From NCBI GenBank assembly GCA_020026335.1, contig JAHHQO010000005.1, positions 68,271 to 132,270 on the forward strand: DNA of 64,000 nt, written 5' to 3'. This stretch comes from Alistipes sp. (lineage in GTDB: Bacteria; Bacteroidota; Bacteroidia; Bacteroidales; Rikenellaceae). Shown piece by piece: positions 17,484 through 26,607 of the stretch. The notes beneath the pieces were generated by a model. It ran no database searches. It worked only from the letters and a program-made list of their open reading frames with translations, and was not told the origin of the DNA. The first letter of the stretch is position 1, and each line of letters starts with the position of its first letter. Both the position numbers and the translations under genes were made by a program.

Positions 17484-19739
17484 TTATTTTTTGTTTGAAA
17501 GTTCAAAAGTTAGTTTTTCTCCGTTCATCAGTTCTTTGTGAGAGATACGGTATTTTTTGATATTCTTGCCACCCTTCTTCACACGGGCAATGCGCCAGTC
17601 ATCGGGTGACGAACGCTTGCACTCGATATGCACGGGGCCCCACTCGGTGTCAATCTCCACGGTGTCGAAGACCGGCGTGGTGAGGGTGTAGAACGGCTCA
17701 CCCGGACAATCGGGATAGAATCCCATCATCGAGAAGACCGCCCACGCCGACATTGTACCTGCATCATCGTTGCCGGGGATACCGTCGGGCTGTGTGGTGA
17801 AGTGGGTCTCGAGCAGTCGCTTGACCTCCTTCTGTGTACGCCACTCCTCACCGCTGAAACGGCTGAAGAGGAAGGGATAAGCGATATCTGGCTCGTTGGC
17901 AGGGTCGTAGAGACCCTCATCGAAGACCATCTGCAACTTATCGACAAACTTACGTTTGCCACCCATCAGCTCCGCAAGACCCGGAATATCGTGGGGTACG
18001 TAGAAGGTGTAGTTCCATGCCGAACCCTCGTGGAAACCGGGAACAGGCTCGAAGTTCTCACCCTGACGGGGGTCGAACGGCGCCATGAACTCACCGAACA
18101 TGGTGATGGGTCGCAGCGTGCCGCTCACATCGTCATAGTAGTGGCGGTAGCCCATCGAACGCTTGCGCATGATTTCGGCATCGCGCTTGTAACCCAGCGA
18201 GTCGGCAAAGAGCGACAGCGCGTAGTCGGCAATGTAGTACTCCAGCGCGTGCGACACCGAGTTATCACCCGATGCATCGGCCGAATAGAGACCCAGAGGC
18301 ACATATCCGCGTCCGATATACGGGTCGATGTCGGGACGCATCTTGTTCTCCGAGCCCTTGGTGTTCGCCGACTTCATCATCGCCTCGTAAGCCGTCTTGA
18401 CATCGAAGTCACGAATACCCTTCATCCAGCTGTCGACAATCACGGGCAGTGCGGGGTCGCCCTCCATGGTGAAGGTCTCGCGTCCGAACAACTCCCACTT
18501 GGGCAACCAGCCCCACTCGCGGTACATATCCACCATCGAGTGAATCATCTCGCGCTGACGCTCGGGATAGACCAGTGTCATCAGCTGATGGAGGTTGCGG
18601 TAGGTATCCCACAGCGAGAAGACCGTATAGCGTGTACCATCGGTCACGCCCACACCATCGTTCTCCATGAGCGGATACTCGCCGTTCACATCGTTGAGTA
18701 CATTGGGGTGAATCAGTGTGTGGTAGAGTGCCGTGTAGAAGACCATCTGCTGCTCGGGAGTTCCTCCCGTCACACGAATACGGCTCAAATCCTTATTCCA
18801 CGCATCGCGTGCCGCCTTGCGGATGGCATCGAACGAGGAATCGGCAGTCTGCTCCGCCTCGAGGTTCTTGCGGGCGTTCTCCACACTCACGTAGGAAATC
18901 GCCATACGCACCTCAATCTGCTCACCCTCCTGAAGGTTGTCGTAAGAGAAGCGATAACCCAAATCATCGCCTGCCATCTCGCGACCGTAAGCATTATAGA
19001 CCTTAATCTTGCCGTTGTCCCTGTCCCACTCGGCCTCCACACCATACTTGGGAGGCTGCTGTTTCCAGAAACCTGCCTTCGAGGGGACTTTGTTCACACG
19101 CATCACGAAGTAGATGGGGAAAACAGCCTGCGCGTTGTAGCAGAATGTACCCAGCAGCTTCATACCCTCAATCTCGGTGGACGATACCTTGCGCACACGC
19201 GCACCACTCTCGTTGGTCAGGCCCTCACCCAGGTTGAGAATGATGTGGCCCTTACCCTCGGGGAAGGTGTAACGCTCCACCGAAGTGCGCATCGTGGCGG
19301 TGGCTTCGGCACGGATACCGTACTTTTCGAGCAGGACGCTGTAATAGCCGGGAGTCGCCTCCTCGTTGTCGTAGCTCGAACCGTACTTCTTGTAGTTCAG
19401 TTCCAGCTCACCCGATGTGGCCATTGTCAGCAGAGAGCCCGACTCGGGACATCCCACGCCGCTCAACGAACCATGAGCAAAACCGGTGAAGAACTTGTTG
19501 TGGAATTCATAGGGTGTCGACCACCAACGGGCGTCCTTATCGTAACGATTCAGACTCGACCCCATCACATTGAAAGGCACTACGGACATCATGCCGTTGG
19601 GCATGACTGCACCCGGGTTAGTAGTTCCGAAATTGGTAGTACCTATAAATGGATTGACCTTATCGGCAGGCTCTTGTGCCAAGAGTCCGACCATAAGGTT
19701 CAATGCCATAACTGTAAGAACTAATTTTCTTAATATCAT
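17484..19739 (-). CDS. GH92 alpha-mannosidase, periplasmic
   Basis: A 751-residue GH92 enzyme with a cleavable signal peptide ending near Ala21-Gln22 and no lipid cysteine, so probably soluble in the periplasm. Motifs: NPFIGTTNFGTTNPGAVMPNGM, HGSLSGVGCPESGSLL, RYTVFSLWDTYRNLHQLM, FHEGSAWNYTFYVPHD with the expected general acid Glu, ANEPDIAYPFLF and GNDDAGTMSAWAVFSMMGFYP. It differs from both neighbouring GH92 modules at the substrate-facing HGSLSGVG segment, consistent with another linkage or acceptor. The start codon overlaps the manA stop by 4 bp (ATGA), which indicates translational coupling and confirms the start. The low similarity to its neighbours argues against recent tandem duplication. 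Confidence 0.92.
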   Translation of the reverse strand: MILRKLVLTVMALNLMVGLLAQEPADKVNPFIGTTNFGTTNPGAVMPNGMMSVVPFNVMGSSLNRYDKDARWWSTPYEFHNKFFTGFAHGSLSGVGCPESGSLLTMATSGELELNYKKYGSSYDNEEATPGYYSVLLEKYGIRAEATATMRTSVERYTFPEGKGHIILNLGEGLTNESGARVRKVSSTEIEGMKLLGTFCYNAQAVFPIYFVMRVNKVPSKAGFWKQQPPKYGVEAEWDRDNGKIKVYNAYGREMAGDDLGYRFSYDNLQEGEQIEVRMAISYVSVENARKNLEAEQTADSSFDAIRKAARDAWNKDLSRIRVTGGTPEQQMVFYTALYHTLIHPNVLNDVNGEYPLMENDGVGVTDGTRYTVFSLWDTYRNLHQLMTLVYPERQREMIHSMVDMYREWGWLPKWELFGRETFTMEGDPALPVIVDSWMKGIRDFDVKTAYEAMMKSANTKGSENKMRPDIDPYIGRGYVPLGLYSADASGDNSVSHALEYYIADYALSLFADSLGYKRDAEIMRKRSMGYRHYYDDVSGTLRPITMFGEFMAPFDPRQGENFEPVPGFHEGSAWNYTFYVPHDIPGLAELMGGKRKFVDKLQMVFDEGLYDPANEPDIAYPFLFSRFSGEEWRTQKEVKRLLETHFTTQPDGIPGNDDAGTMSAWAVFSMMGFYPDCPGEPFYTLTTPVFDTVEIDTEWGPVHIECKRSSPDDWRIARVKKGGKNIKKYRISHKELMNGEKLTFELSNKK

Positions 19740-20698
19740 AAATGACTTGTCAGCACCTTTAATGTTCCGTTAGGTATAAACTTGACATTAAGTGTTGTAG
19801 CAGGCAGCAGGACGGTCTCACCCTGACGGATGGAAATCTCCTCGCCCTTGTCATCTCTCAGAGTACCCTCTCCGGCAAGACCCATCACGATGAGGAACGA
19901 GTCGAGCTTCGAAAGGTCCTTCCCGGCCTCCTCTGTGAGGTCGTAAAGCGAAGTGGTGAAGTAGTTGCACGATACCAGCTCTACCTCCTTGTTCTTCTCC
20001 TCCTTGTAGTGGGTGCGGTAGTCAGACTCCACCGAGAAATCGATGGCATCTTTTGCCAACTCCACATGCAGCTCACGGGGTTTGCCGTCCTTACCCACAC
20101 GACCGTAGTCGTAGATACGGTAAGTCACATCGGAAGTCTGCTGAATCTCGGCTACGAACGAACCGGCACCGATGGCGTGAACACGACCTGCGGGCAGGAA
20201 GAAGACATCACCGGCCTTGACATTGTAGTTGGTCAGCACATCGGTGAGGGTGTTGTCTGCCACCTTGGCAGCGTACTCCTCGGGAGTCACCTGCTTCGAG
20301 AAACCCGAAAGAAGGTGTGCACCCTCATCGGCACCCACAACATACCACATCTCGGTCTTACCGTTCTTGCCGTGACGACGGTGCGACAACTCATCGTTGG
20401 GGTGAACCTGAATCGACAAGTCCTGACGTGCATCGATGAACTTCACCAACAGGGGGAACTCGGTGCCATGCTTCTCATAGACCTTGTTACCCACCAAATC
20501 ACCCTTGAGAATCGAAATCAGTTCGGGGAGGGTCTTGCCGGCATACTCGCCATTGGCAATCACCGACTCGTCACCCTTGACGCCCGAAAGTTCCCAGCTC
20601 TCGCCGACCGACTTCTGGTCGGAGTTAAGGTGCTTGTAGGGAACGATTTTCTCACCGCCCCAAATAATAGTCTTCAGTATAGGTTCAAATTTAAACAT
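19736..20698 (-). CDS. manA: Mannose-6-phosphate isomerase, class I
   Basis: A 320-residue cytosolic enzyme of the short bacterial class I phosphomannose isomerase type. The zinc site is visible as QVHPND (97-102), with further marks GESWELSG (~32-39), GDVFFLPAGRVHAIG and SDVTYRIYDYGR. It interconverts mannose-6-phosphate and fructose-6-phosphate. It lies directly after the ROK kinase gene and before a GH92 gene, so it forms the entry into glycolysis for mannose released by the operon's mannosidases. The start follows the kinase stop by 9 bp and the stop overlaps the next ATG. Mannose-6-phosphate for this step would come from the ROK kinase or, via a mutase not in the window, from Man-1-P made by GH130. 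Confidence 0.95.
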   Translation of the reverse strand: MFKFEPILKTIIWGGEKIVPYKHLNSDQKSVGESWELSGVKGDESVIANGEYAGKTLPELISILKGDLVGNKVYEKHGTEFPLLVKFIDARQDLSIQVHPNDELSHRRHGKNGKTEMWYVVGADEGAHLLSGFSKQVTPEEYAAKVADNTLTDVLTNYNVKAGDVFFLPAGRVHAIGAGSFVAEIQQTSDVTYRIYDYGRVGKDGKPRELHVELAKDAIDFSVESDYRTHYKEEKNKEVELVSCNYFTTSLYDLTEEAGKDLSKLDSFLIVMGLAGEGTLRDDKGEEISIRQGETVLLPATTLNVKFIPNGTLKVLTSHL

Positions 20699-20707
20699 CT
20701 CTTTTAA

Positions 20708-21811
20708 TTATTTTTCTGCGTCCAACATTGAGAGTGCAAAAGCGTATGCACCCACCGAAATAGCCTGGCTGGCTCCGATTTTCGAAATTGCCACGCCAAT
20801 ACGCTTCGAGGGATCGTAATCCACGGTCTTGTCAGAACCGTAGACTTTAATCTTGCGGCTCTCGCCATTGGCAAACTCCTTGAACTCCTCCTCGTTGTCG
20901 AGGTCATAGACCTTCATCTGCACACGGTCGAGCTCCTCACCTGCGAGGGTGTTAATCTTCGAGCGCAACTCCTTGAGCAGTGCCGGCATGATGTACTTGC
21001 GTGCTGCGGTGATACCGCCACCGATGACAATCAGACCGTCGATGAGGGTTACGGCTGTGGCCATGGCATCGCCTGCCACCTCACCCAGCTCGGCGAAGGC
21101 CTGCTTGGCTGCCTCCACATTACCGGGAATCTTGCCGTCGGCAATGGCACAGATGTCCTTGGGCTCGAAGTTATGGTCCTTGTCACCCGACAGCTCGCCA
21201 TAGACGCGCTTGATGGCACGTACTGCCACACCGTCCTCCACAATCACGTTGGGATACTTCTTGTGACGCAGACAGAAGGTCTCCACACAAGAGTTGTCAC
21301 CGCGGTTGAGTCGGTTGTCCACCACCACACCGATACCGAAACCGGTACCGAAGGTGTAACCTACCAGGTTCTTGTAACGCTTGGTGCTGCCGGCAGCCTC
21401 CAGACGGGCGTTGATTTCGGGAAGCATACCTCCCAGCGCCTCGCCATAGGCGAACAGGTCACCATCGTTGTTGATGAAGACGGGCACGCCGAACTTCGAC
21501 TCCAGGAAGGGACCCAGAGCCACACCCTCGCGGAACGAGGGGAAGTTGGGCAGATAACCGCCGATGATACCGTTGGGATAATCGGCAGGACCGGGGAAGG
21601 CGAAGCTGATAGCCACCGGCTTCTCGTCCAGCTGGTCAATCACAGCCTGAAAACCCTCAACCATTGTTGTCAAACACTTATCCAAATCATCAGCCTGAGA
21701 GGGGCGAGTGATAGGTTCAACTATGAATTTGTTGCCGCGCATGGCACCAAACACGAGGTTGGTGCCACCGGCATCGAGTGTAATAACTACACGGTTGTCG
21801 TTACGATACAT
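20708..21811 (-). CDS. ROK family sugar kinase, probable mannokinase/hexokinase
   Basis: A 367-residue ROK-family kinase. The ATP/phosphate motif is DAGGTN (13-18); FPGPADYPNGIIGG, INNDGDLFAYGE (catalytic Asp in NNDGD), GTGFGIGVVVDN and IGGGITAARKYIMPALL follow. The usual zinc-binding Cys cluster of ROK repressors and glucokinases is degenerate (only scattered Cys around NSCVETFCLRHK), and there is no N-terminal HTH, so this is an enzyme and not a repressor. Its position next to manA in an operon that releases mannose suggests mannose as a main substrate, giving mannose-6-phosphate; glucose from GH97/GH65 or fructose are alternatives. It is cytosolic, 5 bp downstream of the GH130 gene. Confidence 0.87.
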   Translation of the reverse strand: MYRNDNRVVITLDAGGTNLVFGAMRGNKFIVEPITRPSQADDLDKCLTTMVEGFQAVIDQLDEKPVAISFAFPGPADYPNGIIGGYLPNFPSFREGVALGPFLESKFGVPVFINNDGDLFAYGEALGGMLPEINARLEAAGSTKRYKNLVGYTFGTGFGIGVVVDNRLNRGDNSCVETFCLRHKKYPNVIVEDGVAVRAIKRVYGELSGDKDHNFEPKDICAIADGKIPGNVEAAKQAFAELGEVAGDAMATAVTLIDGLIVIGGGITAARKYIMPALLKELRSKINTLAGEELDRVQMKVYDLDNEEEFKEFANGESRKIKVYGSDKTVDYDPSKRIGVAISKIGASQAISVGAYAFALSMLDAEK

Positions 21812-21816
21812 TTTTA

Positions 21817-22824
21817 TTAGAGGATATTGTTTTTCTTGGTAAACTCAATGATTTCGGGAATGTAACCGAAAGCCAGACCTGTAACAGTGTCGGCGCAACC
21901 GTAATAAACGGCAACACGACCTGTTGCGGGATCATGCAACGATGCGCAGGGGAAGGTTACGTTGGGCACGTCACCCATGCACTCGTACTGCTCGCGGGGA
22001 GAAATCAGGTACGGGCCGCTGCGTGCAACGCACTTCCAGGGCTCGTCGAGGTCGAGGAGTGCAGAACCGAAGGCATAGACATAACCGTTGCAAGAACGGA
22101 GCACGCCGTGGTAGAACAGCAACCAACCCTCGCTGGTCTCGATGGGCACGGGACCTGCACCAATCTTCATGCACTGCCATGCGCTGACCTCGAAGGGAGC
22201 GGGCGACATTACATGACGGTGGTGCCCCCAGTACTCCATGTCGGGAGACTCCGAGTAGAAGATATCACCAAAGGGAGTGTGGCCTGTATCGCTGGGACGC
22301 GACAACATGGCGAACTTGCCGTTAATCTTGCGGGGGAACAGCACACCGTTACGGTTGTAGGGCAGGAATGCGTTCTCGAGCTGGTGGAAGGTCTCGAAAT
22401 CCTCGGTCCATGCGATACCGATGGTAGGACCGAAGTAACCGTTACACCATGTTACATAGTACTTGTCACCAATCTTGGCAACACGGGGGTCGTAACCATA
22501 TACCCAGTTGGCAACTTCGGGGTCAGCACCCTCCAACTTGAAGTCCTCTTCCTTGATATCCCACTTGATACCGTCTACCGAGAAACCTACGTGGATACGC
22601 ATACGGCGGTTGGTATCGTCGCAACGAAATACACCTGCGTAGTTATACTGATCCTTCTTGAAAGGAACTACTGCAGAGTTGAAGATACTGTTCGATGTCG
22701 AAAGGAGGTCACGGGGAATGATGGGATTCTCCGAATAACGCCAAAGGACTTCCTTAGAGCCCTCGGGGCGATCCTGCCAAGGCATATTGGGCAGATTCTC
22801 GCCCACAATTTTCAATTCACTCAT
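21817..22824 (-). CDS. GH130 phosphorylase, probable beta-1,4-mannosyl-N-acetylglucosamine phosphorylase
   Basis: A 335-residue GH130 protein without signal peptide, so cytosolic. The five-blade propeller carries ENPIIPR near the N-terminus, NSAVVPF, YGYDPRVAKIGDKYYVTWCNGYFGPTIGIAWTEDF with the catalytic Asp112, AMLSRPSDTGHTPFGDIFYSESPD, and LLFYHGVL. Characterised relatives phosphorolyse Man-beta-1,4-GlcNAc to mannose-1-phosphate and GlcNAc (N-glycan core) or Man-beta-1,4-Glc. In this operon, with GH92, GH20 and MFS genes, the N-glycan core disaccharide is the likely substrate. It would act after endoglycosidase cleavage, mannose trimming and import. Mannose-1-phosphate would need a phosphomannomutase, which is not in the window. 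Confidence 0.9.
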   Translation of the reverse strand: MSELKIVGENLPNMPWQDRPEGSKEVLWRYSENPIIPRDLLSTSNSIFNSAVVPFKKDQYNYAGVFRCDDTNRRMRIHVGFSVDGIKWDIKEEDFKLEGADPEVANWVYGYDPRVAKIGDKYYVTWCNGYFGPTIGIAWTEDFETFHQLENAFLPYNRNGVLFPRKINGKFAMLSRPSDTGHTPFGDIFYSESPDMEYWGHHRHVMSPAPFEVSAWQCMKIGAGPVPIETSEGWLLFYHGVLRSCNGYVYAFGSALLDLDEPWKCVARSGPYLISPREQYECMGDVPNVTFPCASLHDPATGRVAVYYGCADTVTGLAFGYIPEIIEFTKKNNIL

Positions 22825-22855
22825 TGTAGTAAAATTTTATTTGTTAATTAATTAT

Positions 22856-25800
22856 TTATTTGATTACTATCTCATCGGTGAAAATCCAACCGCCGGCCTC
22901 GCCGTTGGAGAGGGCTTTCACACGGACATATCTTGCTTTTGCAGCCTCCTTCCACGCAAAATTGCGGTAGGTGGGGCGTTTGTCGTCGATGGTCACCTCG
23001 TGGGTGAGGACAGCTGCCGAACGGAAGTTCTCGCTATCGTCCGAGAGCAGGATTTCCACCTGCTTGGGCAACCATACCCATGCCGAGTACCACTGAATGA
23101 AGTCCATCGACACCTCGTTGAAGTTCTTGACCTCACCCAAATCGATGGTCACGTCCATATCGCAATTCAGGAAGCCCTGCCACAGTGTGGCGTAGCTCCA
23201 CGAGCCGCGCTTGCCATCGGTCAGTGCCACTTCGCCGTCGGCAGCATATTGGAGTGCCCATTTGTTCACGTAGCTTACCTTGCAACCTTTTGCCAGATGC
23301 TCAACGGGTGCAAGCGACTCCTTGCGCTCGCCGAGCTCATTCGCCAAATCGAAGGTATTGTAACCGGCCTTGTGGGCAGACTCCACACGCATGAGTACGC
23401 GCTGACGGAACTCCTCATAGTTGCGACCCTCGGCAGGACTCCATGCCACCTCAGCGAGTGCGAACAGACGGGGATAGAGCATATACTCGGCGTGCTCGGG
23501 GGTGGGAATGCGCTCTGTCCACAGGTTGGCCTGCACACCCAGCACCATCTCGTGACCCTCCATCTCTGCGGGCGAGGGGTCATAGGAATAGACCTTTTCG
23601 AGGGGCAGGAAGCCCGACATGGCAGCAGGTTCGGTCTCGGGGTTGTTCTGGTAGCTGTCGAAGTAGCAGTGCGAACCGGGAGTCATCACCACGTGGTGAC
23701 CCATGGCGGCAGCCTTGCGACCACCCGCCTCACCGCGCCACGACATGACGGTGGCATCGGGTGCCAATCCGCCCTCGAGGATTTCATCCCACCCCAGCAA
23801 CTTGCGGTCGTGGGCATTGAGGAACTTCTCCACGCGACAGATGAGGTAGCTCTGCAACTCATTGACATCTTTCAAACCCTCCTTCTTCATACGTTTCTGA
23901 CAGAGGGGGCACTTGCTCCAGTTACCCTTCGATGCCTCGTCGCCACCTATATGTATATATTTAGAGGGGAACAACTCCATCACTTCGGTCAGGACATTCT
24001 CCAAAAACTCGAAGGTCTTTTCGTTACCCACGCAGAACTCGCCCTGCGGACGGTGCACTGCATTGGGGCACGACAGCGAGGGGTAAACCTCACCGACCTC
24101 CTCGGAGTGACCCGGCATCTCAATTTCGGGAATGACGGTAATGTGCAGCGAGTCGGCACAAGCCAAAATCTCGCGGATGTCATCGGCAGTGTAGTAACCG
24201 CCCTCGGCTTCGGCAGCACCCTCCTCGGAGTACTTGCGGCCACCGTCCTGCCACTCCTGCCAAGTCTTGCCCACGCGCCATGCGGCACGGCGGGTCAGTT
24301 CGGGGTATTTCTTGATTTCTATACGCCAGCCTGCCGCATCGGTAAGATGGAGGTGGAGGCGGTTCATTTTCAGTGAGGCCAGCATGTGGAGCTGCTTCTT
24401 GACAAATTCTTTCGAGTAGAAGTGGCGCGACACATCGAGCATCAGACCACGGTAGGGATAGCGCGGAGAGTCGGCAATCTTCTGTGCCGCAATCTCACCC
24501 TCGCCGTGCTCCACCAACTGAAGCAGCGACTGCACGCCGTAGAAAAGACCCGTTTCGGTCTTGGCCTTGAGCAACACACCCTCCGAAGTCACCTCCATGA
24601 GATAGCCCTCATCGGCGGTCACCTCGTCAGAGAGCTCCAGACGGAGAGGCGTACCCTCCTTTTCGGTCAGATGAAGGGGAGTAGTCTTGATGTAATCCTT
24701 CAGCGCGACACACTCGGCATTGCAGCTCACCACGAAAGGTTTGTCGGTGGAGAGCGCACCCGAAGTATACTCCACCGATACGGGACGGGGCAGAATCACA
24801 TTCTCCTGCTTGCCACTCTTGGCACCCGTGCAGACAATGAAGCAAACCACTGCCTCGAGGACGAAGAGCATGAGCCACAACATTTTGAGCTTTGCACCCG
24901 AAATCACGTGGTCCTTACCGCCCTTGTCGTCCTTGTGGGTGAAGGGCACGAACCATGTAATGAGGAATGCGGGCAGGGTGAAAATCATCACCATCATGAA
25001 GAACTTCTCATAGCCCAGCGCATCGCTCAGATAACCCGACACGGCACCGGTGACCATCACCGAGAGGTTCATGATACCCGAAGCAAAGGCGTAGTGTGCC
25101 ATCTGGTGCTTTCCGGGAGCAACCTGCTGCATCATGAACAGCGTGAGACCCACGAAACCAAAACCGTAGCCGAAGTACTCCAGCACGATACCGCCACCTA
25201 CCAGCCACATCGACGAGGGTTGGTAAGCCGCCAAAAGTGCGTAAACGACAAAAGGCACGTTGAAGATGCAACACAGGATAAAGAGCGAACGCTTCAAACC
25301 GCGGTTGGCGATATAGTATCCGGCCAGCAGCGAACCCAACAGGAAGGCTCCCGCACCGAATGTTCCGTAATAGAGACCAATCTGCTGGTTGGTCAGCCCC
25401 AGACCGCCGACCGAAGTCTCGGCCTTGAGGAACAGGGGGACAATCTTCATCACGAAGCCCTCGCCCAAACGGTAGAGGATGATGAAGGCGATGTAGTACC
25501 AGATATGTTTCTTGGTGAAGAAGTCGGCAATCACCTCTTTCAGTCCGTTGACACCCTCACTGAACGAGTGCTGCTCGGCAGCCGGACCGCTGGAGGGGAG
25601 AGCCTTCGAGTGGTAAAGACCCACGCAGACGAGCAGAACGCTCAAAATCATCAAGATGATGAACCAAGCCTGCACATAGGCATCGAACGAATCCTTGCCC
25701 GCCGCGGAGAACGAGTTGTAGAGCCAACCTGCCATCCACACCAGACCGCCCGTAGCCACCAATTTCGCAAGGTTGTAGAAAGCACCCTGCCAGCCGATAT

Positions 25801-26206
25801 ATTTGGCCTGGTCGGTGGAATCCAACTCCGACATATAGACACCGTCGGCGGCGATATCATGGGTGGCTCCGCTGAAGGCGATAACGGCAAAGACCGCTAT
25901 ACACACGGCGAAGAACTGCGGCATGTGCAGCGACAGGGCTGCCAGACCGAACAGCACACCACTCAACAACTGGGTGGTGACCACAAAGAATTTCTTGGTA
26001 CGGAAAATTTCGAGGAAGGGACTCCACAGGAATTTAATCGTCCACGGCCACATAATCAGTGATGTCCAGAAGGCGATTTGTGCATCGGCAATGCCCAAAT
26101 CCTTAAACATCACCGCCGAGACCATGTTTAAGACTACAAACGGAAGTCCCATTGCAAAATAGAGTGAAGGCACCCAACGCAAGGGATGGTTACTACTTGG
26201 TTTCAT
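22856..26206 (-). CDS. MFS transporter fused to GH20 beta-N-acetylhexosaminidase and a C-terminal F5/8C-like module
   Basis: One 1116-residue frame. Residues 1-~430 are a 12-helix MFS/AmpG-like permease beginning HPLRWVPSLYFAMGLPFVV and containing FSGATHDIAADGVYMSEL. A hydrophobic stretch at ~443-461 follows and could be a 13th helix. Residues ~470-590 are a GH20b-type N-domain (LPRPVSVEY) and ~590-940 the GH20 barrel: LHLHLTDAAGWRIEIKKYPELT, PEIEMPGHS and HIGGDE with catalytic Asp756-Glu757. Residues ~975-1116 look like an F5/8C/CBM32 beta-sandwich. With N-in topology, helix 13 would put the hydrolase in the periplasm next to the transporter entry. An in-frame ATG at 24883 (Met442), just before helix 13, could give a separate GH20 product whose helix acts as a signal. 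It is the first gene of the operon. Confidence 0.9.
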   Translation of the reverse strand: MKPSSNHPLRWVPSLYFAMGLPFVVLNMVSAVMFKDLGIADAQIAFWTSLIMWPWTIKFLWSPFLEIFRTKKFFVVTTQLLSGVLFGLAALSLHMPQFFAVCIAVFAVIAFSGATHDIAADGVYMSELDSTDQAKYIGWQGAFYNLAKLVATGGLVWMAGWLYNSFSAAGKDSFDAYVQAWFIILMILSVLLVCVGLYHSKALPSSGPAAEQHSFSEGVNGLKEVIADFFTKKHIWYYIAFIILYRLGEGFVMKIVPLFLKAETSVGGLGLTNQQIGLYYGTFGAGAFLLGSLLAGYYIANRGLKRSLFILCCIFNVPFVVYALLAAYQPSSMWLVGGGIVLEYFGYGFGFVGLTLFMMQQVAPGKHQMAHYAFASGIMNLSVMVTGAVSGYLSDALGYEKFFMMVMIFTLPAFLITWFVPFTHKDDKGGKDHVISGAKLKMLWLMLFVLEAVVCFIVCTGAKSGKQENVILPRPVSVEYTSGALSTDKPFVVSCNAECVALKDYIKTTPLHLTEKEGTPLRLELSDEVTADEGYLMEVTSEGVLLKAKTETGLFYGVQSLLQLVEHGEGEIAAQKIADSPRYPYRGLMLDVSRHFYSKEFVKKQLHMLASLKMNRLHLHLTDAAGWRIEIKKYPELTRRAAWRVGKTWQEWQDGGRKYSEEGAAEAEGGYYTADDIREILACADSLHITVIPEIEMPGHSEEVGEVYPSLSCPNAVHRPQGEFCVGNEKTFEFLENVLTEVMELFPSKYIHIGGDEASKGNWSKCPLCQKRMKKEGLKDVNELQSYLICRVEKFLNAHDRKLLGWDEILEGGLAPDATVMSWRGEAGGRKAAAMGHHVVMTPGSHCYFDSYQNNPETEPAAMSGFLPLEKVYSYDPSPAEMEGHEMVLGVQANLWTERIPTPEHAEYMLYPRLFALAEVAWSPAEGRNYEEFRQRVLMRVESAHKAGYNTFDLANELGERKESLAPVEHLAKGCKVSYVNKWALQYAADGEVALTDGKRGSWSYATLWQGFLNCDMDVTIDLGEVKNFNEVSMDFIQWYSAWVWLPKQVEILLSDDSENFRSAAVLTHEVTIDDKRPTYRNFAWKEAAKARYVRVKALSNGEAGGWIFTDEIVIK

Positions 26207-26263
26207 CTGTTATTTTTAGGTTTTAAACTTATTATTTTTTGATTTTTCGCTTTTTTACGCGTT

Positions 26264-26271
26264 CAAATATA
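26264..26271 (-). promoter_or_regulatory. Candidate -7 element for the nine-gene operon
   Basis: The minus strand reads TATATTTG (TAnnTTTG), about 58 bp upstream of the first operon gene. No convincing -33 element is seen at 19 bp, which may mean activator dependence. The 26207-26607 intergenic stretch of ~400 bp otherwise holds AT-rich sequence and the divergent promoter at 26536-26566. No regulator gene adjoins it. Confidence 0.5.
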
Positions 26272-26535
26272 GCTATTTTAGCGGACATTAAAAAACGACG
26301 AAGAGTAATCTTATCAGATATTTGTTCCAATTTGTCTTTCATTTTGCAATATCGCCGCCCCGGAAAAGCCCCTCAAAAACGCTCAAACCGCTCATAAAAA
26401 GCAAGATAAAGTCATTCGAAACCGCCACGACGGCTCATCGCAAAGACGCAATACAATATTAATGCAAAATCGCTACCTACACCTTTTCACCACTCCCCTC
26501 ATGCAGGTATATCACACAAAAAAAGAGTCGGCGAC

Positions 26536-26566
26536 CTTGTATTTAGCTGGAATTTTAATAACTTTG
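26536..26566 (+). promoter_or_regulatory. Promoter for the amino-sugar operon
   Basis: CTTG at 26536-26539 and TAACTTTG at 26559-26566 with a 19-bp spacer fit the Bacteroidota promoter well. It lies about 40 bp before the kinase ATG. Confidence 0.7.
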
Positions 26567-26607
26567 TGCTGATAGCAAATACCAACATCAGATAACCACA
26601 TTCCGTT

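Noticed and set aside
17628..19724. A 698-codon plus-strand open frame antisense to the GH92 gene
   Set aside because: It is a shadow of the GC-rich codon pattern of the opposite-strand GH92 gene; the translation has no recognisable domain and no promoter or start context.
11609..19739. Recent tandem duplication of GH92 genes
   Set aside because: The three GH92 modules differ strongly in sequence and key motifs, so they are old paralogues and not a recent duplication.
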